This document shows, piece by piece, positions 7,844 through 16,424 of a stretch of 64,000 nucleotides of DNA. The position numbers and the translations under genes are program-made. Positions within the stretch are counted from its first letter, which is position 1, and every line of letters begins with the position of its first letter. Origin of the DNA: Ruminococcus sp. (GTDB lineage Bacteria; Bacillota; Clostridia; Oscillospirales; Acutalibacteraceae); assembly GCA_017411385.1 (NCBI GenBank), contig JAFQQF010000023.1:19597-83596 (forward strand), in the 5' to 3' direction. The notes beneath the pieces are model-generated. The model did no database searches and was not told the origin of the DNA. It saw nothing but the letters and a program-made list of their open reading frames with translations.

Positions 7844-7932
7844 ATTATATACCATTTGAGAAATAAATAGTGAACAAATTAGAAACAAACAGGAACTATA
7901 TCTTAAATTTTGGTGAACAATTGGTGAAAAAA
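7844..7932 (-). promoter_or_regulatory. Promoter with 11-bp direct repeats upstream of the response regulator
   Basis: On the minus strand TATAAT lies at 7849-7844 with only a weak -35-like TTCACT at 7874-7869. Three successive 11-mers precede and overlap it (7896-7886, 7885-7875, 7874-7864), sharing a TTC...TTTG pattern. Farther up, TGGTGAACAAT and TGGTGAAAAAA on the plus strand (7911-7932) repeat with the same 11-bp period. OmpR/PhoB-family dimers bind 11-bp direct repeats, so this fits an activated, autoregulated promoter. Confidence 0.45.
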
Positions 7933-7967
7933 ACCGTATTCGGCACAGTGCTTCTTAATAAAACAAA

Positions 7968-8000
7968 CCGCTGCAAAGGGAAGGACTCCCACTGCAGCGG
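7968..8000 (-). terminator. Terminator of the DegT aminotransferase gene
   Basis: CCGCTGCA (7968-7975) pairs with TGCAGCGG (7993-8000), with an inner GGGA/TCCC stem. On the minus strand it is followed by TTTGTTTTATT, 35 bp after the aminotransferase stop. Confidence 0.75.
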
Positions 8001-8034
8001 TGATGTGTAATTTGATTACTGCAGCCTGTAAAAT

Positions 8035-9240
8035 TTAGTAAGGCTGAGCCATACACCTGCGGAAGGTGTCGGTGATATACTGAGCATCCTCATCGGTAAG
8101 AGTGGTGTTGAGAGGAAGTGTCAGCTGGTTTTTATACATATTGTAGGCATTGGGATAATCCTTGATGTCAAAGCCTAAGTCTTTGTATGCTGTGAGCAGG
8201 GGCAGAGGCTTAAAGTGAACGTTGCAGATTACACCGTTTTGAGCCATACGCTTGAAGAAGGTGTTGCGGTAGGTGTCATCTTTGCCTGTAAAGCGTACAA
8301 AGTACAAATGTCCGCTTGAACGGTGAGTTTCGTCGGCGTGGTTGAGAACGCTGACGGGCAGGTCAGCAAAAGCCTTGTTGTAACGCTTAATAAGCTCGTG
8401 ACGGCGGTTTATGGTTTCGTCGTATCTTTCCAGCTGGGCAAGTCCCATTGCGGCTAAGATGTCGGGCATATTGCATTTGTACTGAGTTTTAACCACATCG
8501 TATTCCCAGGATGTACCCTTGTTTTTTGCGTAGGTATCCTTGGTCTGTCCGTGAAGTGAGAAGAGCATATACTGGCGGTAAAGGTAGTCGTTGTCGATAC
8601 CCTTTGTGTTTTTCCAGGTAACAGCACCGCCTTCGCCTGTGGTCAGGTTCTTAACTGCGTGGAAGCTGAAGTTTGTAAAGTCAGCAACCTCACCGCACAT
8701 TTTGCCATTGCGCTGTGCACCCAGAGCGTGAGCACCGTCGCACATAACGATGATTCTGCCAAAAACTTCCTGAAGCTCGCTTGAAGGCTTGAAGAGATGC
8801 TTTTTTCTCTCAACGATTTCATAGATGCGGTCATAGTCGCACATTACACCTGCAAGGTCAACAGGAATGATAACCTTGGTGTTTTCGTTGATGGCGGCTT
8901 CAACCTTATCGTAGTCCATCTCGAAGCTGTCAGGTGCACAGTCGATGATTACAGGCTTTGCACCAATGTGGCATACAACAGAGGCTGTAGCCGTGTAGGT
9001 GTATGCAGGCACGATAACCTCATCTCCGGGACCTACACCCAGAATACGCAAAGTCATTTCTGCGCAGGCTGTCTGAGAAGAAAGGCAAACAGCTCTTTCT
9101 GTGTGACAAAATTCTGAGAGTTTCTGTTCAAATAGCTTTGTTTTAGGACCTGTGGTTATCCAACCTGACTTTAACACGGAAACAACAGCATCAATTTCTG
9201 CTTGTGTAATGTCAGGAGGTGAAAAAGGAATGTTTCTCAT
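8035..9240 (-). CDS. DegT/DnrJ/EryC1/StrS-family sugar aminotransferase
   Basis: 401 residues, the family's normal length. It opens with IPFSPPDITQAEIDAVV, has the glycine-rich PLP phosphate site region (SSQTACAEM), MCDGAHALG with Asp168 for the pyridine nitrogen, and FSFHAVKNLTTGEGG with Lys197 for the Schiff base. These enzymes transfer an amino group from glutamate to a nucleotide-linked keto sugar (as ArnB, PglE and related enzymes do). The regiospecificity is not readable. It is a single-gene unit with its own promoter and terminator; it probably supplies an amino sugar for the nearby polysaccharide loci. Confidence 0.93.
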   Translation of the reverse strand: MRNIPFSPPDITQAEIDAVVSVLKSGWITTGPKTKLFEQKLSEFCHTERAVCLSSQTACAEMTLRILGVGPGDEVIVPAYTYTATASVVCHIGAKPVIIDCAPDSFEMDYDKVEAAINENTKVIIPVDLAGVMCDYDRIYEIVERKKHLFKPSSELQEVFGRIIVMCDGAHALGAQRNGKMCGEVADFTNFSFHAVKNLTTGEGGAVTWKNTKGIDNDYLYRQYMLFSLHGQTKDTYAKNKGTSWEYDVVKTQYKCNMPDILAAMGLAQLERYDETINRRHELIKRYNKAFADLPVSVLNHADETHRSSGHLYFVRFTGKDDTYRNTFFKRMAQNGVICNVHFKPLPLLTAYKDLGFDIKDYPNAYNMYKNQLTLPLNTTLTDEDAQYITDTFRRCMAQPY

Positions 9241-9286
9241 ATTAATTTCTCCGAATTCCTATTTTGACATTCTTAACTATTATAGA

Positions 9287-9315
9287 ATTATACTACATTT
9301 GTTACCTTATGTAAA
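9287..9315 (-). promoter_or_regulatory. Promoter of the DegT aminotransferase gene
   Basis: On the minus strand TTTACA (9315-9310) and TATAAT (9292-9287) with a 17-bp spacer, close upstream of the start codon at 9240. It begins just after the spoIIID stop. Confidence 0.65.
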
Positions 9316-9320
9316 GTTTT

Positions 9321-9590
9321 TTATTTACAGTTTTTGGCACTTGCAAGCAGAAGATATTTGTTTTTTGTGGCAATTCCGCCCCGAAGATGCCTTTCTGCTT
9401 TGTTTTGTTCCAACACTTCCTTTACGCTTTTGTATAATTCCGGACTTAATGTGCGCAGTCGCTGACTCACATCCTTGTGGACTGTTGACTTACTTATTCC
9501 GAACTTTTTTGCAGTATATCTGACGGTCGATTTGGTTTTTATTATATATTCAGCAAGCTCCACAGCACGCTCTTCCACATATCCGTTCAT
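9321..9590 (-). CDS. spoIIID: Sporulation transcriptional regulator SpoIIID
   Basis: 89 residues from the ATG at 9590 (GGAGGA 7 nt upstream; a 10-codon upstream extension has no ribosome site). The sequence runs MNGYVEERAVELAEYIIKTK, then a helix-turn-helix KKFGISKSTVHKDVSQRL, then a basic tail, the full SpoIIID plan. In Bacillus it acts in the mother cell after sigma-E and tunes sigma-K-stage genes. Its presence indicates a sporulating lineage, though not that this organism still forms spores. Confidence 0.95.
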   Translation of the reverse strand: MNGYVEERAVELAEYIIKTKSTVRYTAKKFGISKSTVHKDVSQRLRTLSPELYKSVKEVLEQNKAERHLRGGIATKNKYLLLASAKNCK

Positions 9591-9619
9591 AGTGCTTCCT
9601 CCCTGTGTATTATTACTCA

Positions 9620-9648
9620 ATTATATGCGGTGAATTTTGAGCTTATAA
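9620..9648 (-). promoter_or_regulatory. Possible sigma-E-type promoter of spoIIID
   Basis: On the minus strand CATATAAT (9627-9620) resembles the sigma-E -10 (CATACAnT); TTATAAG is 14 bp upstream as a poor -35 match. Suggested because spoIIID is sigma-E dependent in Bacillus; a sigma-A reading is also possible. Confidence 0.3.
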
Positions 9649-9684
9649 CAGGTGAAAAAACGGCGTTTATATGGAAAGTTTTTG

Positions 9685-9713
9685 TTTACACGGGTGCTAT
9701 ATTGTGGTATTAT
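9685..9713 (+). promoter_or_regulatory. Promoter of the plus-strand polysaccharide operon
   Basis: TTTACA (9685-9690), a 17-bp spacer and TATTAT (9708-9713), followed by about 90 bp of leader. The leader contains TATCCG (9731) and CGGATA (9772), which could pair or act as half-sites. It precedes an 11-gene same-strand run ending at the terminator at 21566. Confidence 0.55.
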
Positions 9714-9805
9714 ATAGAATAGGATTTTAATATCCGTAAGTATGTGATTTTATACTATGGTTTTAGATATTCGGATACCTTATAGCGGGGAAGGATAATG
9801 TTACT

Positions 9806-11011
9806 GTGCCTCAAAACAAACCTGTCAAAATTTGTATGATTACAACTATAGCAAAGTCCTTTGAATGCTTTGTGTCGGATTCAGCAAAGAATCTTGCACA
9901 AAAAGGCTTTGATGTGACGATAATGTGCAACGATATGGACAAAGCTTTTCTTGATAAACACGAAAGCTTTGCCCGTTGTATTCCTTTGCCTGCAAAAAGG
10001 GGAGTAGACCCTGTATCCCTTGTGAAAAGTGTAAGACTTATGCGTAAAGTCTTCCGCAAGGAGAATTTTGACATAGTGCAGTATTCTACGCCCAATGCAG
10101 CTTTTTACTGTGCTTTGTCAGCTCATGCTATGAAAAACAGTTTCAGAGTTTACAATCAATGGGGGCTCAGGTACATAGGTCTTAAGGGCATCAAGCGATT
10201 TATTTTCAAGATGATTGAAAAATATACCTGCTTGCGTTCCACTCATGTTATTTCCACAAGCCCCAAGAATATGCAGTTCAATATTGACGAGGGACTGTGC
10301 CCCAAGGATAAGATTTCCGTTATAGGCAAGGGCGGTACTATCGGAGTTGATTTTTCCGTTTATGATATAAACAAAAAGGAAGAATACAGACAGCAGGTGC
10401 GTCAAGAGTACGGTATCGGGGATAATACCTTTGTCTTTAGCTTTGTGGGCAGAGTTAATGCTGACAAGGGAATAAACGAGCTCATTCGTGCATACAGAAC
10501 CCTTTCAAACAAATACAGTAACACAAAGCTCATGCTTATCGGTATGGAGGACAATGCAAATCCTCCTGAAAAAAGCCTTATGAACTGGGCAAAGGACAGC
10601 GATAAGGTTATTTTAACTGGCGTTGTGCCTTCATTGCGTGTGGCACAGCTGATGGCTGCTTCTGATATGATGGTTCATCCTACATACAGAGAGGGCTTTT
10701 CTATGGTTATTCAGGAGGGAATGGCGATGGAGCTGCCTGTGCTGACAACTGATGTACCGGGACCGAATGAGGTAGTTGTTGACGGAGAAACAGGTGTTCT
10801 TGTGCCTGCTCACAGCTGTGAGGCACTTCAGCAGGAGATGGAGGCGCTTATGAATGATTCTGAGCGCAGACAAAAGTACACAAAAAACGGCAGACAGCGG
10901 GTAGAGCAACATTTTTCTCGGCCTGTTATGCTTGAGAATATTTACGAAAATTACATCAAACTTTTGGGAATTGAGGAAAAACAAATTGAAACTAATGTAT
11001 CTTACAGCTAA
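9806..11011 (+). CDS. Glycosyltransferase family 4 (GT-B fold)
   Basis: 401 residues from a GTG at 9806, following GGGGAAGGA; the reading KICMITTIAKSF fits a GT4 first strand. The acceptor half covers about 1-180. The donor half contains FSFVGRVNADKGINELI, VILTGVV and the donor-binding signature PTYREGFSMVIQEGMAMELPV (Glu-x7-Glu type). Retaining enzymes of this family add a sugar from a nucleotide donor to a lipid-linked acceptor at the cytosolic membrane face. First gene of the polysaccharide operon; it overlaps the aldolase-like gene by 26 bp. Donor and acceptor are unknown. Confidence 0.9.
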   Translation: MPQNKPVKICMITTIAKSFECFVSDSAKNLAQKGFDVTIMCNDMDKAFLDKHESFARCIPLPAKRGVDPVSLVKSVRLMRKVFRKENFDIVQYSTPNAAFYCALSAHAMKNSFRVYNQWGLRYIGLKGIKRFIFKMIEKYTCLRSTHVISTSPKNMQFNIDEGLCPKDKISVIGKGGTIGVDFSVYDINKKEEYRQQVRQEYGIGDNTFVFSFVGRVNADKGINELIRAYRTLSNKYSNTKLMLIGMEDNANPPEKSLMNWAKDSDKVILTGVVPSLRVAQLMAASDMMVHPTYREGFSMVIQEGMAMELPVLTTDVPGPNEVVVDGETGVLVPAHSCEALQQEMEALMNDSERRQKYTKNGRQRVEQHFSRPVMLENIYENYIKLLGIEEKQIETNVSYS

Positions 11012-11792
11012 TCCTGAGGCAGCAATAATAGCAGAGAATGCCGGTGTTGACAGGATTTTTCTCGACCTTGAAATATTAGGAAAATCACGCCAGATACATC
11101 TGAATACCTTTATTTCTCACGCAAGCATTGAGGATGTAAAGAAGCTCAGAGCTGTAGTGAAAAAAGCAGAACTTTTGGTTCGTTGCAATCCTGTGCATAA
11201 GGAAATCAAAAGTGAAATAGACCGAATCATTGCAGACGGTGCAGATATTGTTATGCTTCCGTTTTTCAAGACTGCCTGTGAAGTCCGTGCTTTTCTTGAT
11301 GCTGTAGCAGGCAGAGTCCGCACAGTTCTTCTATTTGAAACCAAAGAGGCGGTGGAGTGCATAGATGAAATACTGTCACTTGAGGGTATTGATGAAGCAT
11401 ATATCGGATTAAACGATTTACATATAAGCTATGGAATGAAGTTTATGTTTGAGCCTCTTGCAGACGGTACCGTGGAGTATCTTTGCAAAAAGTTCAGTGA
11501 AAAAGGTCTTCCTTATGGGTTTGGCGGTATTGCCAAGATTGGCGAAGGTCTCCTCAAAAGCGACTACATAATCGGAGAGCATAAGCGTCTAGGTTCTACC
11601 AGTGCTATTCTTTCCAGAACCTTTAGAAATGAAGTGGACTTAAGCCGTCCCATTGATGATTTTAAGGGTGAGGTTGAGCTTCTTCGCAGGCGTGAAGAGG
11701 AAATTGATTTATGGAATGAAACCGATTTTGAAGAAAACCGAAGAATAGTTTGCGAAGCGGTTGATGCGATTGTCCACAGGATTACGAGGTAA
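10986..11792 (+). CDS. HpcH/HpaI aldolase/citrate lyase-family protein
   Basis: 268 residues from a TTG at 10986. This start is chosen because GAGGA lies 8 nt upstream and it gives (M)KLMYLTANPEAAIIAENAG, the proper beginning of the fold. It overlaps the GT4 gene by 26 bp. TIM-barrel features include RIFLDLE, VRCNPV, IVMLPFFKTACEV, LLFETKEAVE (metal-binding Glu) and YIGLNDLHISYGM. The family cleaves or forms C-C bonds of oxo-acids such as pyruvate or oxaloacetate adducts. Sitting between glycosyltransferases, it may make an acidic sugar or a pyruvate-derived substituent, but this is inference. Confidence 0.82.
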   Translation: MKLMYLTANPEAAIIAENAGVDRIFLDLEILGKSRQIHLNTFISHASIEDVKKLRAVVKKAELLVRCNPVHKEIKSEIDRIIADGADIVMLPFFKTACEVRAFLDAVAGRVRTVLLFETKEAVECIDEILSLEGIDEAYIGLNDLHISYGMKFMFEPLADGTVEYLCKKFSEKGLPYGFGGIAKIGEGLLKSDYIIGEHKRLGSTSAILSRTFRNEVDLSRPIDDFKGEVELLRRREEEIDLWNETDFEENRRIVCEAVDAIVHRITR

Positions 11793-11797
11793 CCCCT

Positions 11798-12784
11798 ATG
11801 TTTTTCAGTATAATTGTTCCTATGTATAACGTTGAAAAATACATAGGCGAATGTATAGAAAGCTTGCAAAGCCAATCTATGAAAGACTTTGAGCTTATTG
11901 TGGTTGATGACGGCTCAGAGGATAAAAGTGCACAGATTGTAAGGAGTTTTGCAGAAAAGGACAGCAGAGTTGTTCTTCTCAAAAAAGAAAACGGCGGACA
12001 GTCAACAGCCCGCAACTTCGGTCTAAGACACGCAAAAGGTGAGTTTGTAATTTTCATTGACAGTGATGATTTTATAACCCGTGACGATTACCTGCAGACT
12101 CTTTTTGATAAGATTCAGAAAACCGATGCCGATGTGGTAATGTACCGATACAATAAGTTTTACGAAAACCGCAATCCTCAGCTTGAAAAATGCGGATACT
12201 CTTTTTTTGGTGTTACGGATATTACAGAGCCGTCACGGCTTATTCCTATGCTGGTGCAGAGGGATGCATACTACGGCTCAGCTTGGACAAAAACAGTCAG
12301 ACGCTCCCTGCTCCTAAAAAACAACATTGAGTTTGACGAGGAGCTTCGTTGCGAGGACATCGATTGGAGCTACCGCATTATGGAGAAGGCAAAGAGGATT
12401 GCCTGTGTTGATAAGGAGTTCCTTGCATACAGACAGCGTGAAGGCTCTGTTACAAAGGTCTGCACTCTGAAGAATGCAGAGGATTTCCTCTTTACCTTGG
12501 AAAAATACAAAAAGCGTTATGAGTCCTCGGAAACAGAAATTGACGAAAACCTTCGCAAAGGATTGCTTTCGTCTTTGGCTAAATACTATGCAAACCTGTT
12601 TTTAAGCTACGGCAGAGTGAAGAATAAAGAAAAGAAGTATCTCAAAAAACGAATGAAGGCTATTTCATCGTTGCTTGATTATGCAGACAGCTACCGTCCT
12701 TTACTTGTGAGGAAATTTTATCGCGTGTTTGGATTTTCTGTTACGCTCAAAACAATGTGTTTGCTTGACAGAATTAAGAACTGA
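11798..12784 (+). CDS. Glycosyltransferase family 2
   Basis: 328 residues. It begins FSIIVPMYNVEKYIGECIESL and shows the GT-A nucleotide-binding motifs VVDDGSEDKSA and FIDSDDF (DXD-type), then ELRCEDIDWSYRIM near the acceptor site (ED catalytic base type). The C-terminal 90 residues are basic with no membrane helix. The family transfers sugars from UDP- or dTDP-sugars with inversion. It follows the aldolase gene by 5 bp and precedes a further GT by 11 bp, so it is inside the operon. The sugar is unknown. Confidence 0.93.
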   Translation: MFFSIIVPMYNVEKYIGECIESLQSQSMKDFELIVVDDGSEDKSAQIVRSFAEKDSRVVLLKKENGGQSTARNFGLRHAKGEFVIFIDSDDFITRDDYLQTLFDKIQKTDADVVMYRYNKFYENRNPQLEKCGYSFFGVTDITEPSRLIPMLVQRDAYYGSAWTKTVRRSLLLKNNIEFDEELRCEDIDWSYRIMEKAKRIACVDKEFLAYRQREGSVTKVCTLKNAEDFLFTLEKYKKRYESSETEIDENLRKGLLSSLAKYYANLFLSYGRVKNKEKKYLKKRMKAISSLLDYADSYRPLLVRKFYRVFGFSVTLKTMCLLDRIKN

Positions 12785-12795
12785 TAGGAGTCAGT

Positions 12796-14091
12796 ATGGA
12801 TAATAAACTGCCCAGAGTTCTGGTGCCCTCTATCAATGTGTGGCAGGACACAGGCTCGGTGAGAACTCTGCCCGAGATTTTTTCATCTTGGGACAGAGAA
12901 AAGGTTGCACAGATTTATACAAAGGCGGGGCTTCCCCAAACCTCGGTCTGCAATAGGTTTTTTCGTATTAACGAAAACACCGTTATGAAGAGTGTTTTCA
13001 AAAGAAGTGTGAAAACCTCGTCACAAGTTGAAAATACAAAAGGCGGAGGGGATTTTGCACAACAGCAGGAGCTGAATGCAGAAAGCAAGCGTTACAACGG
13101 CAGACACGGTGCGTTTTTATCTCTGTGCAGAGAAATGGTCTGGCTTCTGGGAAAATGGAAAACCCCTGAGCTTGACGAGTTTATTGAGGAGTTTGACCCC
13201 GAGCTTTTGTTTGTGCCTGTGTACCCTGTTGTGTATATGGCAAGGCTTCAGCTTTATATAATAAAGAAAACCAAGAAGCCTGTGGTGTGCTACCTTTCCG
13301 ATGATAATTATTCCTACAAGACCTGCGGGGTAAATCCGCTGGCATATATTCACAGGTTTTGGCTTCGACGCGGTGTTAAAAAAATAATGAGGCATTGCGA
13401 TAAGCTGTTTGTTATTGCTCCCAAGCAAAAGGAGGAATACGACAGGATTTTCAAAACAGACAGCCTTATTCTGACAAGGGCGATTGATACAAAGGAGCTT
13501 TTTTGCAAGGAGCAGATTCCCTCTGAGCCTTTGAGAATGGTATACACAGGCAAGCTGTGCATAGGAAGAGATAAGACGGTGGCACAGGTTGCAAAGGCTG
13601 TGGCTTCAATTAATAAAGACAAAGAGCGGATTTGCTTTGATGTGTATTCCTCTGACACTCCCAAAGGTGAGCTTGAGAAGCTCCTTTCTTGTAAAGGAAA
13701 TCGTTATTGCGGCAGTGTGAGTGCAGACAGGATTGAAGAAATACAAAGGCAGTCAGACATTACACTTTTTGCAGAGGCTTTAAAGGGTAGGCACAAGAAT
13801 GCCGCCAGACTGAGTTTTTCAACAAAGCTTACCGATTATTTCAAAAGCGGTGCTTGTGTGCTGGCAGTAGGCAGCCGTGATATAGCTCCCATAGATTACC
13901 TTGTCCGTGAGGATGCGGCGATTGTAGTGACCGATTATGCCGAGCTGGAGCCTGCCTTGAGAAGACTGTGTGACAACCCTGCACTTATTGGTGAATACGG
14001 CAAAAAGGCAACAGCTTGCGGAAAACGCAACCACAGCAAGGAAAAGATAGAAAAAACCTTTATAAGCACTATGTGCAGTGTTGCACAGTAA
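12796..14091 (+). CDS. Glycosyltransferase, GT-B type (family 4-like)
   Basis: 431 residues. The N-terminal half has PRVLVPSINVWQDTGSVRTL and ELLFVPVYPVVYMARLQLY. The C-terminal half has LRMVYTGKLCIGRDKTVAQ, DVYSSD, YCGSVSADRIEEIQRQSD and TKLTDYFKSGACVLAVGS, the donor-site arrangement of GT-B enzymes. The match to GT4 is weaker than for its neighbours. Operon member; 27 bp before the next gene. Substrate unknown. Confidence 0.8.
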   Translation: MDNKLPRVLVPSINVWQDTGSVRTLPEIFSSWDREKVAQIYTKAGLPQTSVCNRFFRINENTVMKSVFKRSVKTSSQVENTKGGGDFAQQQELNAESKRYNGRHGAFLSLCREMVWLLGKWKTPELDEFIEEFDPELLFVPVYPVVYMARLQLYIIKKTKKPVVCYLSDDNYSYKTCGVNPLAYIHRFWLRRGVKKIMRHCDKLFVIAPKQKEEYDRIFKTDSLILTRAIDTKELFCKEQIPSEPLRMVYTGKLCIGRDKTVAQVAKAVASINKDKERICFDVYSSDTPKGELEKLLSCKGNRYCGSVSADRIEEIQRQSDITLFAEALKGRHKNAARLSFSTKLTDYFKSGACVLAVGSRDIAPIDYLVREDAAIVVTDYAELEPALRRLCDNPALIGEYGKKATACGKRNHSKEKIEKTFISTMCSVAQ

Positions 14092-14118
14092 ATCAGATTA
14101 AAAGAAAGGAGAATCGGC

Positions 14119-15303
14119 GTGAAAATTCTGCAGATTAATTCCGTGTACGGCGAACGCAGTACAGGCAGAATAGCCTACGAGTTAGCGTGTGCTCAGATAA
14201 AAAATTCCATTGACCCATACATCGTAAGCGGTGAAGGAAAGTCCGATTCTCCCAATATACATATAATGAGCGGAAAGCTTTATCTTAAGATGAACATTCT
14301 TAAGACAAGGCTTTTCGGCAAGCACGGCTTTTACAGTAAGCTTGCCACAAGAAGAATGCTTAAGTTTGTCAGCAAGGTATCCCCTGATATTATCCACCTT
14401 CACAACATCCACGGACACTATTTCAACGTGAAGATGATTTTTGAATATATACACAAGCACAATATACCCGTGGTGTGGACTCTTCACGATTGCTGGGCTT
14501 TTACAGGGCATTGTCCTCACTTTGATTATATAGGCTGTGACAGGTGGAAAAGCGGTTGCGGTAATTGTCCTCAGCGCAGAGGCTATCCGGACTCTTGGTT
14601 TTTTGACAGGTCAAAGGGTAACCTTAAGGCAAAGAAAAAGCTTTTTACCTTACCTCAAAAAATGCACATTGTCACACCATCTTACTGGCTTTCGTCACTT
14701 GCAAAGCAGTCGTTTCTTTCAAAATATCCTGTTACAACCATACACAACGGAATTGATACAGAGAAGTTCTGCCCTGCGGAGTCTGATTTGAAAAAACGAC
14801 TGGGGATAGATAATAAATTTGTGATTATGGGAATTGTCAGTAACTTAAACAGCACCAAGGGCGGTCAGTATTTTTTAGAGCTTGCAAAGCTTCTTAAGGA
14901 GGACGAGCATATTGTGATTCTCTCCTTGGAGAAGGATTTTGAAAAGCTTCCCCAAAATATTACGGCTTTGCCCAGAACAGAAAGTGCCGAGGCTTTGGCA
15001 AAGGCTTATTCAGGGGCGGATGTGTTTGTGAATCCTACCTTGCAGGATACCTTTCCGACTGTTAATATTGAGGCACTTTCCTGTGGAACTCCTGTTGTTA
15101 CCTTTGATACAGGCGGCAGCAGTGAGTCCCTCACACAGGACTGCTCAGTCGTTGTGAAAAAAGGCGACACAAAGGGATTGTACGAAGGTATACAGATTGT
15201 TAGAAACGGAGATTTTTCAAGAGAAAAATGCAGGGCAAGAGGTTTGGAATTCACCTCTGAAAACTGCTATTCAAAGTACATTGATATTTACAGAAATATT
15301 TAA
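14119..15303 (+). CDS. Glycosyltransferase family 4
   Basis: 394 residues starting MKILQINSVYGERSTGRIAYELA, a GT4 opening seen in capsule and colanic-acid-type loci. VWTLHDCWAFTGHC and GCGNCPQ are characteristic of this subgroup. The donor domain has TIHNGIDTEKF, VSNLNSTKGGQYFLELAKLL and VNPTLQDTFPTVNIEALSCGTPVV. Good AAGGAG ribosome site. Cytosolic, membrane-peripheral; adds one sugar of the repeat unit. Donor not known. Confidence 0.93.
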   Translation: MKILQINSVYGERSTGRIAYELACAQIKNSIDPYIVSGEGKSDSPNIHIMSGKLYLKMNILKTRLFGKHGFYSKLATRRMLKFVSKVSPDIIHLHNIHGHYFNVKMIFEYIHKHNIPVVWTLHDCWAFTGHCPHFDYIGCDRWKSGCGNCPQRRGYPDSWFFDRSKGNLKAKKKLFTLPQKMHIVTPSYWLSSLAKQSFLSKYPVTTIHNGIDTEKFCPAESDLKKRLGIDNKFVIMGIVSNLNSTKGGQYFLELAKLLKEDEHIVILSLEKDFEKLPQNITALPRTESAEALAKAYSGADVFVNPTLQDTFPTVNIEALSCGTPVVTFDTGGSSESLTQDCSVVVKKGDTKGLYEGIQIVRNGDFSREKCRARGLEFTSENCYSKYIDIYRNI

Positions 15304-15326
15304 GTAAGTTAAATTTAGGAGATAAA

Positions 15327-16424
15327 ATGCTGATTTGGATTTTGATGCTTCTGAGCATTGTTTTATTCTGGGTTCTTCTACCGGATGCTCTTGGCAAGAA
15401 AAAGAAAAATCTAATATTTTTATGGCTGAGTTTTCTGGTTGTTGTGTTTGTAGTCGGAAGCCGTAGTCCCCATATGATGAACAGCGCTGACCTTGTAAAC
15501 TATTACAGGATGTACTCCCGTGCGACAAACTGGACTTTGGAGCGATTGCTTACCCATTACGATACAGTCGGAAGCGGATATCTTATCCTTAACAAGGTTC
15601 TTTCGTGGATGTTTCCTTGGCCGTACACTATGCAGTATGTGCAAGCTGCATTCTGTACCTTTGTGATGTTCTGGTATATATACCGCAATGCAGACAATGT
15701 GTTTTTTGGAGTTATGGTGTATATCTGCATCGGTCCTTGGCAGTTCTTTTTAACAGGCTTTAGGCAGAGTATAGCAGTTTGCATCTGTATGATTGCTTTT
15801 GAGTGTATGAAAAAGCGTAAGCTTTGGTGGGATTTGCTGGCTGTGGCAATTACCTTGTTTGCAACCACCATGCACATTACGGCGTGGGTGTTCCTGCTGG
15901 CTTTTGTTGTAAGACAGGTTAAGATAACAAAGAAGGTTCTTATATACGCCGTTTGCGTTACACTTGTGCTTTTTGTGTTCCTTGATGATATTCTTGCTCT
16001 TGGCAACAGTATAGTGCAAAAGGAATACACAATGAATTATTACGGAAATACCTTTGGCGGTCTTGTTCCCATACTTGTGTATTTGGGAGCTTTGTTGCTG
16101 AATTTCTTTATTTGGACAAAGAATAAAAAGCATCTGGAAGAAAACGGCTTTGAAATAGCAATGCTGATTTTCGCCCTGTGCCTGTATGTGCTCAGGTATC
16201 AGGTGCACATTATGGAGAGAGTAAGCCTTTACTTTACCCCTGTAAGCTGTATAGTGCTTTCAAACGGCATCACAAGGCAGGAGGGAAAAAGTGGCTTCAG
16301 CAAGCAGGTTTTGCCTGTGTTGAGTGTTGTTTTGTTTATAATTTTGTTTATTTACCGTTCTAATGCACAGTATGGTAATTATCATTTCTATTGGGAGTTT
16401 TTGGAGAGGGTGATATATATATGA
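15327..16424 (+). CDS. EpsG-like polysaccharide polymerase (Wzy type), copy 1
   Basis: 365 residues, almost wholly membrane-embedded with about ten helices. Marks of the EpsG family are VGSRSPHMMNSADLVNYYRMY in the first loop, TGFRQSIAVCICMIAF, and HITAWVFLLAF. Proteins of this family are thought to join repeat units on the outer face of the membrane. It overlaps the following GT gene by 4 bp (ATGA). The second such gene in the window is at 23017, in the opposing operon. Confidence 0.88.
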   Translation: MLIWILMLLSIVLFWVLLPDALGKKKKNLIFLWLSFLVVVFVVGSRSPHMMNSADLVNYYRMYSRATNWTLERLLTHYDTVGSGYLILNKVLSWMFPWPYTMQYVQAAFCTFVMFWYIYRNADNVFFGVMVYICIGPWQFFLTGFRQSIAVCICMIAFECMKKRKLWWDLLAVAITLFATTMHITAWVFLLAFVVRQVKITKKVLIYAVCVTLVLFVFLDDILALGNSIVQKEYTMNYYGNTFGGLVPILVYLGALLLNFFIWTKNKKHLEENGFEIAMLIFALCLYVLRYQVHIMERVSLYFTPVSCIVLSNGITRQEGKSGFSKQVLPVLSVVLFIILFIYRSNAQYGNYHFYWEFLERVIYI

